From contig NZ_BASE01000035.1 of assembly GCF_000813125.1 (NCBI RefSeq), positions 37,916 to 101,915 on the forward strand: a DNA stretch of 64,000 bases, read 5' to 3'. Shown here piece by piece: positions 32,531 to 40,654 of this stretch (position 1 is the stretch's first letter; every line of letters begins with the position of its first letter). The position numbers and the translations under genes were made by a program. Below the pieces are notes generated by a model, which did not search any database, was not told the origin of the DNA, and saw only the letters and a list, made by a program, of their open reading frames with translations. The DNA comes from Mesobacillus selenatarsenatis SF-1. Lineage in GTDB: Bacteria > Bacillota > Bacilli > Bacillales > Cytobacillaceae.

Positions 32531-33067
32531 TTATGTTTTTTCAAAAATATATACTTTTGCATTTTCAGGTCTGTTAAATTTCGGGCCTGAAAATCCTCTT
32601 TTCAGTAACTCCTTCCTCATGAACATCATGATTCCTCCGTGCCCAACAATCAATAAATCTTCACCATGATTTATTGCTTCATCCAAAACTCTGTTAATAC
32701 GCGAGACTACTTCTTTTTTACTTTCCTTTTGTGATTTATGTCCCAAAAACCAGGCAAGCCTTATTAAAGTGACATGAAGCCAGAGAGGAAGGCGCATTTC
32801 AGTATGGATGACTGGGTAAAGCGACATCTCCCGCAGGTCCTCCAAAAAAATAATATTTCCTTCAAAAGCCCTTGATGCAGTAATTTTCGCTCTCTCTAAA
32901 TCACTTGAGTAGCATTTGCTCCACTTTTGTCCCTGATGATCAATATCAACTTCCTCGATTTTGGATTCATTATACTCCTGTTGCCAAATAAGAAGCTCCT
33001 GGGAGGTAACAAGCTTACTTGGATAGCCCAATGTTACTTTAAAATGGCGTAACAATCCAATTTTCAT
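32531..33067 (-). CDS. Histidine phosphatase family protein
   Basis: A protein of 178 residues of the phosphoglycerate mutase-like superfamily. The N-terminal motif is KIGLLRHFKV, with the catalytic His in LRH, and the second motif is IVGHGGIMMFM (about 143-153). In place of the usual RHG triad it has LRHF, a diverged variant. DLERAKITASRAF is the conserved Arg-containing segment. The substrate is unknown. I favour the ATG at 33067 with AGGGTG upstream; a GTG three codons earlier is also open. Confidence 0.78.
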   Translation of the reverse strand: MKIGLLRHFKVTLGYPSKLVTSQELLIWQQEYNESKIEEVDIDHQGQKWSKCYSSDLERAKITASRAFEGNIIFLEDLREMSLYPVIHTEMRLPLWLHVTLIRLAWFLGHKSQKESKKEVVSRINRVLDEAINHGEDLLIVGHGGIMMFMRKELLKRGFSGPKFNRPENAKVYIFEKT

Positions 33068-33189
33068 TTTAATCACCCTAATAAATGTAGTATTGTTATT
33101 AATTCACCAGATGTCTCCCGAATACCTTCATGAATTATCTGTGTTAGTGAAAGCGAAAAGAGGAACTTTATATACAGGAGGTGTCTACA

Positions 33190-33348
33190 TTGCCAAGAGG
33201 AAAAGAACTTGAACAGCTGCCAATGGCTAATACTTTGGCCGGTATGGGGGAAGATCGCAGTAAATTTGACCGTGATGTATTATCCGGGATCTTCACAGAT
33301 GAAAGACCAATGCCAGCAAAAGTGAAAGAAAATCAGAGTAGTAACTAA
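33190..33348 (+). CDS. Uncharacterised 52-residue protein
   Basis: A TTG-initiated frame of 52 codons, six bases after AGGAGGTG, which is a near-ideal site. The product MPRGKELEQLPMANTLAGMG is charged and soluble, with a later KFDRDVLSGIFTDERPMP stretch. A terminator follows directly, so the unit looks like a real single-gene transcript. I recognise no family; the size and charge would fit a spore-associated small protein, but that is a guess. Confidence 0.6.
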   Translation: MPRGKELEQLPMANTLAGMGEDRSKFDRDVLSGIFTDERPMPAKVKENQSSN

Positions 33349-33351
33349 AGT

Positions 33352-33384
33352 AAACTTGAAGGTTTCGGCCTTCAAGTTTTTCTT
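33352..33384 (+). terminator. Terminator of the 52-residue gene
   Basis: AAACTTGAAGG and CCTTCAAGTTT form an 11-bp stem with loop TTTCGG, followed by TTCTTTAAA. Confidence 0.8.
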
Positions 33385-33462
33385 TAAATAGAACCCTTCA
33401 ATCAACTTTTATTCGAAACAAGGTTGATATTAGACTAAAATCATAATATTATTAAGTTGGAA

Positions 33463-33478
33463 ACGTAAACGTTTACGT
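33463..33478 (+). promoter_or_regulatory. LacI-family operator before the regulator gene
   Basis: ACGTAAACGTTTACGT is a perfect 16-bp palindrome lying 17 bases before the LacI-family start. The same GTAAACGTTTAC core occurs at the 3' end of the gene. It is probably an autoregulatory operator; the core also resembles a CcpA cre site. Confidence 0.75.
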
Positions 33479-33495
33479 AAAGGGTTTGGTAGTTA

Positions 33496-34515
33496 ATGAG
33501 TTATACAATAAAAGACGTAGCAAAACTTGCAAATGTCTCGATTGCTACTGTATCAAGGGTCCTCAATGGTCAGGGCGGGTATTCAAAAGCAACAGAAGAA
33601 AAAGTTCATCTTGCGATAGAAGAGCTAGGCTACCAGCCAAACGCATTCGCCCGCGGTTTAATCAGTAATAAATCCAATACATTAGGAATCCTTTTCCCAG
33701 AAGTTTCGAGCCAATTTTCTTCCAAGATCCTTCGAGGTGTTGAAGAAGCAGCCCATTGTCTCAATTCCAGCGTGATTGTCTGCAATACGGCGTCACATGG
33801 ACAGAGAACGATGAAGTACTTACAGCTTTTAACCGAAAAAAGGGTGGACGGTATCCTGTTTGTTAGTGAAATGATAACTGAAGAGTATTATAAAAAGCTT
33901 GAGTCAATGCAGATACCGGTTGTCCTTATCTCGACTGAATCCTATCAATATCCTTTGCCTTACGTGAAAGTTGATGATAAGCATGCCGCTTTCACCGCGA
34001 CTGATTATTTGATAAAAATGGGGCATAGTAAAATCGGAATGATCAGTGGGAATAAAGATGACATAATAGCTGGCCAGCCGCGAATAGACGGCTATAAGCA
34101 AGCGTTAGCTCAAAGGGGACTAGCCATTAAAGATGAAAATATAATCCATTCAAATGGATTTTCATTTCATGATGGTTTAACCGGTTTACCGAAACTCCTT
34201 GAACAATCACCGGATTTGACAGCTGTATTTGCCGCCAGCGATGCATTGGCCCTTGGAGCGATATCAGCCGCTTATAAGCTTGGCATTAAAATACCCGACA
34301 ACCTTTCCATAATCGGCTATGATAATTTGCCGATTGCAGAGATGTCGATTCCGCCACTTACAACAGTAGCTCAGCCCTTGGAAGAAATGGGTATTGTTGC
34401 AGCAGAAATGCTATTTACGATGATGAACCAGGGTAGAAGAGTTGAAAGCAGGATTATAGCTCACTCTGTTATTGAACGGGAAAGTGTGAAAAAGTTAATC
34501 TTATATGATACGTAA
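33496..34515 (+). CDS. LacI/GalR-family transcriptional regulator of the glucosidase gene
   Basis: A 339-residue repressor. The N-terminal helix-turn-helix is DVAKLANVSIATVSRVLNGQG (about 6-26), with the hinge YQPNAFARGLISNK and a periplasmic-binding-like effector domain from about residue 60 (TLGILFPEVSSQFSSKILRG). It is followed 170 bases later by an oligo-1,6-glucosidase gene, so maltose, isomaltose or a related sugar is a likely inducer. Matching palindromes flank the gene, fitting autoregulation plus control of the glucosidase. Confidence 0.88.
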   Translation: MSYTIKDVAKLANVSIATVSRVLNGQGGYSKATEEKVHLAIEELGYQPNAFARGLISNKSNTLGILFPEVSSQFSSKILRGVEEAAHCLNSSVIVCNTASHGQRTMKYLQLLTEKRVDGILFVSEMITEEYYKKLESMQIPVVLISTESYQYPLPYVKVDDKHAAFTATDYLIKMGHSKIGMISGNKDDIIAGQPRIDGYKQALAQRGLAIKDENIIHSNGFSFHDGLTGLPKLLEQSPDLTAVFAASDALALGAISAAYKLGIKIPDNLSIIGYDNLPIAEMSIPPLTTVAQPLEEMGIVAAEMLFTMMNQGRRVESRIIAHSVIERESVKKLILYDT

Positions 34516-34523
34516 ACGTTTAC
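34512..34523 (+). promoter_or_regulatory. LacI-family operator overlapping the regulator stop codon
   Basis: GTAAACGTTTAC is a perfect 12-bp palindrome that includes the regulator's TAA stop. It shares its core with the operator at 33463 and lies about 165 bases before the glucosidase start, in position to control it. Confidence 0.7.
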
Positions 34524-34685
34524 TAAGAATGTCGTCACATAATGTTGTTTTAGGACTCATTCTAATATCCTTATTCATCCTGAAATAGGGGGCCTTTTGG
34601 GGAGATTTACGAATGGGATATGAATTAACAATCAAAATTTAAAGAAGAGAGCCTTTACTAAAGAAATTAGTTTGGAGTGGTTTTT

Positions 34686-36368
34686 TTGAAAAAACATTGG
34701 TGGAAAGAATCAGTCATTTATCAAATATACCCGCGAAGCTTCATGGATTCCAATGGCGATGGAATCGGCGATATTCCTGGAATTATCTCTAAGCTTGACT
34801 ATTTAAAAGATCTTGGAATTGATGTTATTTGGCTTTCACCTGTATACAAGTCACCAAATGATGATAATGGTTATGATATCAGCGATTATCGTGATATCAT
34901 GGATGATTTCGGAACGATGGCAGACTGGGAGCTTCTGCTAAAAGAAATGCATGACAGAGGATTGAAGCTGATCATGGACCTTGTCGTGAACCACAGTTCT
35001 GATGAACACGAGTGGTTTGTAGAGTCTAGAAAATCCAAAGATAATCCATATCGTGACTATTACATTTGGAGACCAGGCAAGGATGGGAAAGAACCGAATA
35101 ACTGGCAGTCAACATTCAGCGGTTCCGCCTGGCAGTTTGATGAAAATACCGGAGAGTACTATCTGCATATTTTCAGTAAAAAACAACCGGATTTAAATTG
35201 GGAAAACCCTAAACTTCGCCAGGAAGTGCATGAGATGATGAAATTCTGGCTGGACAAGGGCATAGATGGGTTCAGGATGGATGTTATCAATTTCATTTCG
35301 AAAGTAGATGGCCTTCCTGATGCGCCAAATCCTGAAGGGAAAAAATATGTTTCTGGAAGCAGATACTTCATGAATGGTCCTAAAATTCATGATTACCTGC
35401 AGGAAATGCATAGGGAAGCACTTGCTCAATATGATGTAATGACAGTAGGTGAAATGCCTGGTGCCAATGTAGAAGAAGCTAAGCTTTACACCGATGATTC
35501 TAGAAATGAATTGAATATGGTTTTCCAATTCGAGCACGTGGACCTGGATTCAGGCCCAGGCGGGAAATGGGATCTTAAACCCCTTAAGCTAACCGATTTA
35601 AAAAACAACTTCACAAAATGGCAAAAGGGACTCGAAGATATTGGCTGGAACAGCCTTTACCTCAATAATCATGACCAGCCAAGGATGGTTTCTCGATTCG
35701 GTGATGACAAGGAATATCGTGTGGAGTCAGCGAAAATGCTTGGAACTTTTCTTCATATGTTAAAAGGAACCCCTTATATTTATCAAGGTGAAGAAATCGG
35801 GATGACAAATGTACGATTTGATTCCATCGAAGATTACAAGGATATTGAAACTCTCAATATGTACAATGAAAAAGTGAATCAAAATGGAGAAAATCCTGCG
35901 AAGGTGATGGAGTCAATCTATGTAAAAGGACGTGACAATGCCCGTACGCCTTTCCAATGGGATGACAGCGAGCATGGAGGGTTTACGACTGGTACTCCAT
36001 GGCTTCAGGTAAATCCAAACTATACAGCCATTAATGCAGAGCAGGCTGTGGAAGATGAAAGTTCTATTTTCCACTATTACCGAAAGCTAATCCAGCTTCG
36101 TAAAGAACACCCGGTCATTGTTCATGGCAGCTATGACATCTTGGTTCCCGAGGATGAGAGTATTTATGTTTATACAAGAACACTGGAATCGCAAAAACTA
36201 CTTGTCTTATTGAATTTCACAAATGAAGATCAGAGCTTTGATATTCCGGCTGACCTGCAAGGCAAGAAAAATGAAATATTAATTTCAAATTATGAAGCAA
36301 ACACAGAATACGGATCTGCCATTTCATTGAAGCCGTATGAAGCAATTGTATACCTGATACAGGATTGA
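34686..36368 (+). CDS. malL: Oligo-1,6-glucosidase / alpha-glucosidase (GH13)
   Basis: A 560-residue intracellular GH13 enzyme that releases glucose from isomaltose, maltose-type oligosaccharides or sucrose. The start WWKESVIYQIYPRSFMDSNG is diagnostic. The catalytic nucleophile is Asp199 (GFRMDVINF), the acid/base Glu256 (VGEMPG) and the third carboxylate Asp330 (NNHDQPR). Length and Asp199 match MalL of Bacillus subtilis. I chose TTG at 34686, nine bases after GGAG. It is under the control of the LacI-type gene upstream, and a terminator follows. Confidence 0.88.
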   Translation: MKKHWWKESVIYQIYPRSFMDSNGDGIGDIPGIISKLDYLKDLGIDVIWLSPVYKSPNDDNGYDISDYRDIMDDFGTMADWELLLKEMHDRGLKLIMDLVVNHSSDEHEWFVESRKSKDNPYRDYYIWRPGKDGKEPNNWQSTFSGSAWQFDENTGEYYLHIFSKKQPDLNWENPKLRQEVHEMMKFWLDKGIDGFRMDVINFISKVDGLPDAPNPEGKKYVSGSRYFMNGPKIHDYLQEMHREALAQYDVMTVGEMPGANVEEAKLYTDDSRNELNMVFQFEHVDLDSGPGGKWDLKPLKLTDLKNNFTKWQKGLEDIGWNSLYLNNHDQPRMVSRFGDDKEYRVESAKMLGTFLHMLKGTPYIYQGEEIGMTNVRFDSIEDYKDIETLNMYNEKVNQNGENPAKVMESIYVKGRDNARTPFQWDDSEHGGFTTGTPWLQVNPNYTAINAEQAVEDESSIFHYYRKLIQLRKEHPVIVHGSYDILVPEDESIYVYTRTLESQKLLVLLNFTNEDQSFDIPADLQGKKNEILISNYEANTEYGSAISLKPYEAIVYLIQD

Positions 36369-36373
36369 TCGTT

Positions 36374-36405
36374 GAAAAAGGCTGCTATTTTGCAGCCTTT
36401 TTCAT
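36374..36405 (+). terminator. Terminator of the glucosidase gene
   Basis: AAAAAGGCTGC and GCAGCCTTTTT form an 11-bp stem ending in a T run. Confidence 0.85.
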
Positions 36406-36543
36406 ATTTTTAAACAATTAAGTAAAGGTCAGTTTATTTCCTTCAGACTAAAGTCGTAGAAAATATCAAGCTTCTCGATGAGGTATGGTTTTCTTCAATA
36501 TCTTAAGATAAATACAAGAAGAAAACTAAGGAGGAAGTTGAAG

Positions 36544-37269
36544 ATGATAAAAAATAAAGTAGTAATGATTACAGGCGTAACACAGGGGTTAGGAAAAGCA
36601 CTGACGCTAAGGTTCGCCAAGCAAGGCACGAAGTTGGCTGTTTGCGCTCGAAGGGAAAAAGAACTGGAAGTAGTAAAAAAAGAAGCGGAATCATATGGGG
36701 CAGAGGTGCTGGCAATAACAGCTGATGTATCGGTACCGCGCGAAGCCGAAAAATTTGTTGCCCTGACACTTGAAACTTTCGGACGAATTGATGTTCTGAT
36801 CAATAACGCCTCGATACTGGGGCCAAGTCCAATGCCACTACTGATGGATTATCCGGAGGAGGATTTTGCTGAAGTCATCAAGGTGAACAGCATCAGCCCT
36901 TTCCTGATAACAAGAAGGGTACTTCCTGTCATGCTTATTCAGGGTGAAGGATCAGTTATAAATGTAACTTCAGAAGCTGGCCATGTTGGATATGCGGGCT
37001 GGGGAGCTTATGGAATTTCAAAATTTGCTGTCGAAGGAATGACTGAAACATGGGCAGATGAACTAAATGGAACAAGAATAAGAATGAATATGGTCGATCC
37101 TGGAGAGATGGATACGAAAATGCATTCTCTTGCAGTACCAGATTGTGATTATGAGTTAGCTCAACCAGACGATGTTGTCGATGTTTTTCTTTTCCTTGCT
37201 TCAGAAGAATCAAAAGAAGTCAATGGACAACGATTCAAGGCACAAGAGTTTAGTCGGGAGGTGAGATGA
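36544..37269 (+). CDS. Short-chain dehydrogenase/reductase coupled to a QueA paralogue
   Basis: A 241-residue SDR. The cofactor motif TGVTQGLGKAL is at about residues 10-20, followed by NNASILGPS, and the active-site stretch NVTSEAG...YGISKFAVEG with Tyr and Lys spaced as YxxxK. The Ser before YGISK sits in NVTSEAGHVGYAGWG. It overlaps the next gene by 4 bases (ATGA), so the two are expressed together. A functional link to a QueA-like enzyme is unusual. The substrate is unknown. ATG at 36544 follows AAGGAGGAAG. Confidence 0.82.
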   Translation: MIKNKVVMITGVTQGLGKALTLRFAKQGTKLAVCARREKELEVVKKEAESYGAEVLAITADVSVPREAEKFVALTLETFGRIDVLINNASILGPSPMPLLMDYPEEDFAEVIKVNSISPFLITRRVLPVMLIQGEGSVINVTSEAGHVGYAGWGAYGISKFAVEGMTETWADELNGTRIRMNMVDPGEMDTKMHSLAVPDCDYELAQPDDVVDVFLFLASEESKEVNGQRFKAQEFSREVR

Positions 37270-38309
37270 TGCAGTTGGAAACAAAGATACATCCTCATGG
37301 TTTTTCTCTGCCACCTTCTCTTAACGCCTCTCATCCACCAGAAAGGAGAGGACTGCGCAGGGATCAGGTGAAGATGATGGTGTTGGACAGAGTAACGGGT
37401 AATGTAGTGCACGAACAATTTAATCAAATAGAAAAATATCTAAATTCAGGGGATATACTTGTGCTGAATAATAGCAGAACGATTCCTGCAATTCTGAAAG
37501 GAACATTGCACCGAAACGGAAAGGTGATTGGCACGAACGTAGAAATGCGGCTTGCCAGGAAAAAGAATGACTCCGAATGGGAAGTCTTGATCGTAGCAAC
37601 AAATGTAAAATCAGGAGATTGTTTTAAGTTCTCGGAAATTTTAGAGGCGAATGTAATTGGAAAAGTATTTAAGTCCCCGCTAAAGATGATCCAGTTCAAC
37701 CTACAAGGTAAAGATCTATACAATGAAATCTACTCAACGGGTGAACCGATAAGATATGAATATATTCATCACGCGTGGAACCTGGATTATTACCAGACTG
37801 TGTTTGCAAGTCAGCCAGGGTCAGTCGAGATGCCATCAGCAGGTCGGGCTTTCAGCTGGGAACTCCTGTTAAAGCTGCAGCTAAAAGGAGTTAAATTGGC
37901 GTTTTTGCAGCTTCATACCGGCCTTAGTTATTTTCTCGATGATGAATTTGTCCATTCACCAGAAGAACACTTCGAAGAATATTCTATTCGACAGGAAGAT
38001 ATGGAGGCAATACTGAAAGCAAAAGATTCTGGAGCAAAGGTAATCGCAGCTGGGACTACTGTTGTTCGCGCACTTGAAACAGCAGCCAGTAATTCAACTA
38101 TTCAAGGATGGACTAATCTGTATATCACTTCGGATTATGAGCTGCAGCTTGTTGATGGAATCATAACAGGGTTTCATGAACCAAAGGCAAGTCATTTGGA
38201 TATGCTTGCTGCCTTCGTTGATGAGATTAAGCTCTTAGAAGCTTATAATCTCGCGATTGAACAAAAATATCTTTGGCATGAATTTGGTGATATAAATCTG
38301 ATTATCTAA
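37266..38309 (+). CDS. QueA paralogue (SAM:tRNA ribosyltransferase-isomerase-like)
   Basis: A 347-residue protein with the two-domain QueA fold. Recognisable stretches are VLDRVTGNVV and LVLNNSRTIPAIL (N-terminal), PGSVEMPSAGRAFSWELL and LQLHTGLSYF (middle), and AAGTTVVRALET with GIITGFHEPKASHLDMLAAF (C-terminal). In canonical QueA the last segment is usually NFHLPKST; here it is GFHEPKAS, and the N-terminal FDFELPEELIAQ signature is also altered. It is coupled to an SDR rather than to tgt, so a different substrate from preQ1-tRNA is possible. GGGAGGTGA precedes the start. Confidence 0.78.
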   Translation: MMQLETKIHPHGFSLPPSLNASHPPERRGLRRDQVKMMVLDRVTGNVVHEQFNQIEKYLNSGDILVLNNSRTIPAILKGTLHRNGKVIGTNVEMRLARKKNDSEWEVLIVATNVKSGDCFKFSEILEANVIGKVFKSPLKMIQFNLQGKDLYNEIYSTGEPIRYEYIHHAWNLDYYQTVFASQPGSVEMPSAGRAFSWELLLKLQLKGVKLAFLQLHTGLSYFLDDEFVHSPEEHFEEYSIRQEDMEAILKAKDSGAKVIAAGTTVVRALETAASNSTIQGWTNLYITSDYELQLVDGIITGFHEPKASHLDMLAAFVDEIKLLEAYNLAIEQKYLWHEFGDINLII

Positions 38310-38329
38310 ATGAAAGAGGGAAGAATAGA

Positions 38330-38683
38330 ATGAGATTCCATCATTTTGCACTTGAAGTAAACGATTTGACACTTTCAAAAAAATTTTATGAAGAGTTTCT
38401 TGGTTTTAATGAAAGCCGCAGAATACTTTTTGAGAAGGAAGAAATGATCTTTTTGGAACAGAATGGCTTTAGGCTTGAATTGTCCCAGAAAAAGTCAGAT
38501 GGAGAGATTGGTGAAAAGACTCATTTTTGCTTCGAGGTGGATAACCTTGATGAAAAAATGCAGGAAATGCTGGATAGAGAATATCATTCTTTTGAGGGCC
38601 CATATACCTTAGACAACGGCTGGAAGACGATCTTTTATTTGGGTCCGGATAAAGAGGTAATAGAATTCCTCGAAGTCATCTAG
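38330..38683 (+). CDS. Glyoxalase/VOC-family protein
   Basis: A 117-residue single VOC domain. It begins MRFHHFALEVNDLTLSKKFYEEFLGF, the standard start of a glyoxalase-type module, with a His metal ligand and a C-terminal Glu in KEVIEFLEVI. It is the third gene in the SDR and QueA-like cluster, 20 bases after the QueA paralogue, and a terminator follows. The reaction is unknown. Confidence 0.8.
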   Translation: MRFHHFALEVNDLTLSKKFYEEFLGFNESRRILFEKEEMIFLEQNGFRLELSQKKSDGEIGEKTHFCFEVDNLDEKMQEMLDREYHSFEGPYTLDNGWKTIFYLGPDKEVIEFLEVI

Positions 38684-38690
38684 GATATAA

Positions 38691-38734
38691 AATAAGGAAC
38701 GGGGAAGCGCATTGCTTTTTCCATTCCTTATTTC
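38691..38734. terminator. Bidirectional terminator between the VOC and DUF2062 genes
   Basis: AATAAGGAA/TTCCTTATT with an inner GGGGAAGC/GCTTTTTCC stem; T-rich on both sides. Confidence 0.7.
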
Positions 38735-39198
38735 TTTATTTCCCAATTTTTTACTATAGTAAGAAAACTTAACCGGTATTTTCTCAAAATTGTATAAATG
38801 AGATAGTATACAACCATCCCGAAAAGTATGATATTAATGATCATGCCTATAAAAAAAACTGCACCTAAATGGATCCCGGCATCTAAACCATGAGAGGGCA
38901 TACCCGCTGCCGAAGGAAAGATACCATAAGGGAAAAGGGTTTCACCGACTACGACATTCAAATAAAATAAGAACGGGAAAAGCCAAATGAGTGCTACACC
39001 GCTAATGAAACCGGCTATCGGATTCCCTTTGAAGAGCTTGGCACCCACTGTCGAAAGTATAGGCCCCATGCCGAATGATGGGATGAAGTGGATTAAAAAA
39101 CCAAGGGTAAACCCTAGAGATACATTATGTGCGTTCTCTTTTATTCTAAATAACTTTATAAGAAGAAATTTTAGTTTACGCAAGTTCTTATTGATCAT
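38728..39198 (-). CDS. DUF2062 membrane protein
   Basis: A 156-residue protein with three hydrophobic segments. The stretch SLGFTLGFLIHFIPSFGMGPIL followed by ANKFKG/LFKGNPIAGFISG-type residues is the core of DUF2062. Function is unknown; in some bacteria the domain is linked to envelope or glycan genes. It is read divergently from pssA, a phospholipid-synthesis gene, which fits a membrane role. Confidence 0.75.
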   Translation of the reverse strand: MINKNLRKLKFLLIKLFRIKENAHNVSLGFTLGFLIHFIPSFGMGPILSTVGAKLFKGNPIAGFISGVALIWLFPFLFYLNVVVGETLFPYGIFPSAAGMPSHGLDAGIHLGAVFFIGMIINIILFGMVVYYLIYTILRKYRLSFLTIVKNWEIKK

Positions 39199-39455
39199 AA
39201 TTCACCAGCCCCAAATTAGTATACAATTTGATGAATCATTTTAATAGCCTTTTTGACAAATTACTTCCATGCAGATACAATCTTTGAATTTCAGTTAAGA
39301 ATTTTCTTGTTAACCTCTATTCAGAATGAGAAAAAATGATATAGTTAAACTATATTTTCGTCGATTCTATAATAAAATAAACATGATTATTAGTTGACTG
39401 GGGTAAAAATAGGCATAAGCAGAATTAGAAAAAGTTCGGAGAGTGATGACAACTG

Positions 39456-40151
39456 ATGCGGTTTACAAAAATGATTCCCAATATGTTCACACTTGGGAAT
39501 CTGTATTGCGGTTTTCTATCAATTGGATTTGCGGCTAATGGCCAATTTAACAATGCAGCCATTTTAATTTTAATCGGCATGATGTTGGACAGCATGGACG
39601 GAAGGCTGGCGAGGATGCTGAAAGCGGACACCCAGCTGGGAAAGGAACTTGATTCACTGGCGGATATCGTCACATTTGGTGTAGCACCATCATTCCTGGT
39701 TTATTATACATACTTTTACCAATTTGGACTATGGGGCTTGATGGTAGCGGGACTATTCCCGTTATTCGGAGCTTATCGCCTGGCGAGGTTCAATATAAGT
39801 ACTGATAAATCTTCGCTTAATTATTTTATTGGGGTGCCTATTACTGCAGCTGGCGGAATTATGGCCATCCTCACTTTATTTGGTGACTTGATTCCGAATA
39901 TCGTTACTACATTTGTCTTTACGGCACTGAGTTTCCTTATGGTAAGCAGAATCAGGATTCCAAGCTTCAAGGAAGTACCGCTCCCTAAGTATGGAACAAT
40001 CGTGACAATATTCCTTGGTTCTTTACTGTTCGTCATTTGGAAAGGGACCTACAGCCAATTTCCTTACTTGATTTATATCGCAACTCCGCTCTATGTAGCG
40101 TATTTGGCCTATCGATTCGTCAAAGGGAAAAACAAGAATAATATTGATTAG
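39456..40151 (+). CDS. pssA: CDP-diacylglycerol-serine O-phosphatidyltransferase
   Basis: A 231-residue membrane enzyme that makes phosphatidylserine from CDP-diacylglycerol and serine, the first step to phosphatidylethanolamine. The CDP-alcohol phosphotransferase motif is complete: Asp45, Asp48, Gly49, Ala52, Arg53, Gly62, Asp66 and Asp70. About seven hydrophobic helices follow. The usual partner psd is absent, so it lies elsewhere in the genome. A weak GGAGAGTG site precedes the ATG. Confidence 0.92.
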   Translation: MRFTKMIPNMFTLGNLYCGFLSIGFAANGQFNNAAILILIGMMLDSMDGRLARMLKADTQLGKELDSLADIVTFGVAPSFLVYYTYFYQFGLWGLMVAGLFPLFGAYRLARFNISTDKSSLNYFIGVPITAAGGIMAILTLFGDLIPNIVTTFVFTALSFLMVSRIRIPSFKEVPLPKYGTIVTIFLGSLLFVIWKGTYSQFPYLIYIATPLYVAYLAYRFVKGKNKNNID

Positions 40152-40155
40152 ATTA

Positions 40156-40284
40156 AAAAAAGCGTAAGCGTCTTGGTCAGTCCCGAAACGCCTCGAGCAG
40201 TTAAAGCTAACGCTTCTCGCCAGATGCTCTGGGAAGCTAATTTCAGGGGTGAAACTGGCTAGACGCTGGAGCAAGACACTAATC
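40156..40284 (-). repeat. Composite intergenic repeat element, copy C (inverted)
   Basis: On the minus strand this reads ATTAGTGTCTTGCTCCAGCG at one end and GGGACTGACCAAGACGCTTA at the other. It shares the left end, the CGAGAAGCGTTAGCTTT block and the right end with copy A near 10.7 kb, but lacks the 89-base internal duplication. It is 129 bases long and sits just after pssA. Confidence 0.8.
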
Positions 40285-40318
40285 TGAGTGAGAAAATTGT
40301 ATAATTTATTACAAAGTT

Positions 40319-40352
40319 AAAAAGCCTTTGCTATTTCAGCAAAGGCTTTTCA
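40319..40352 (-). terminator. Terminator of csbD
   Basis: AAGCCTTTGCT and AGCAAAGGCTT form an 11-bp stem; on the minus strand it is followed by TTTTTAAC. Confidence 0.8.
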
Positions 40353-40364
40353 CATTAACGTTTA

Positions 40365-40559
40365 TTAATTTCTGGACGAGTCGTTAAATGCACGTGATAC
40401 ATCTTCTTTCATATCACCAGCTGTTTCTTTCAGTTTTCCCTTACCCTTATCTAGGCGGCCTTCAGCTTCCATAGATTCATTGTCGGTCAGTTTCCCGAAT
40501 TGCTTTTTAGCTTCACCTTTAACCTGGTCAAATGCGCCTTTTGATTGCTTGTCATTCAT
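40365..40559 (-). CDS. csbD: CsbD-family general stress protein
   Basis: A 64-residue hydrophilic helical protein (MNDKQSKGAFDQVKGEAKKQ, then GKLTDNESMEAEGRLDKGKG), matching the CsbD family. The ATG at 40559 follows AAAGGAGG. A sigma-B-like promoter lies upstream, which fits the known sigma-B control of csbD in Bacillus subtilis. The molecular role is unknown. Confidence 0.88.
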   Translation of the reverse strand: MNDKQSKGAFDQVKGEAKKQFGKLTDNESMEAEGRLDKGKGKLKETAGDMKEDVSRAFNDSSRN

Positions 40560-40593
40560 TATTTTGGCCTCCTTTTTTTGAGTATATTCTTTT

Positions 40594-40618
40594 ATACCCT
40601 TTACGATTGATGGCAAAC
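40594..40618 (-). promoter_or_regulatory. Sigma-B-type promoter of csbD
   Basis: On the minus strand GTTTGC (-35) and GGGTAT (-10) are separated by 13 bases, close to the sigma-B consensus GTTT...GGGTAT. It lies about 35 bases before the csbD start. Confidence 0.75.
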
Positions 40619-40654
40619 TATTAAGTGTAAGTGATGAAAGGGGCAAATCTGAAT

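Noticed and set aside
39300..39375. ECF sigma-factor promoter for pssA (CGTC motif near 39360)
   Set aside because: A matching -35 AAC element at 16-17 bases is missing, and the alternative TTAAAC/TATAAT pair is weak in its -35.
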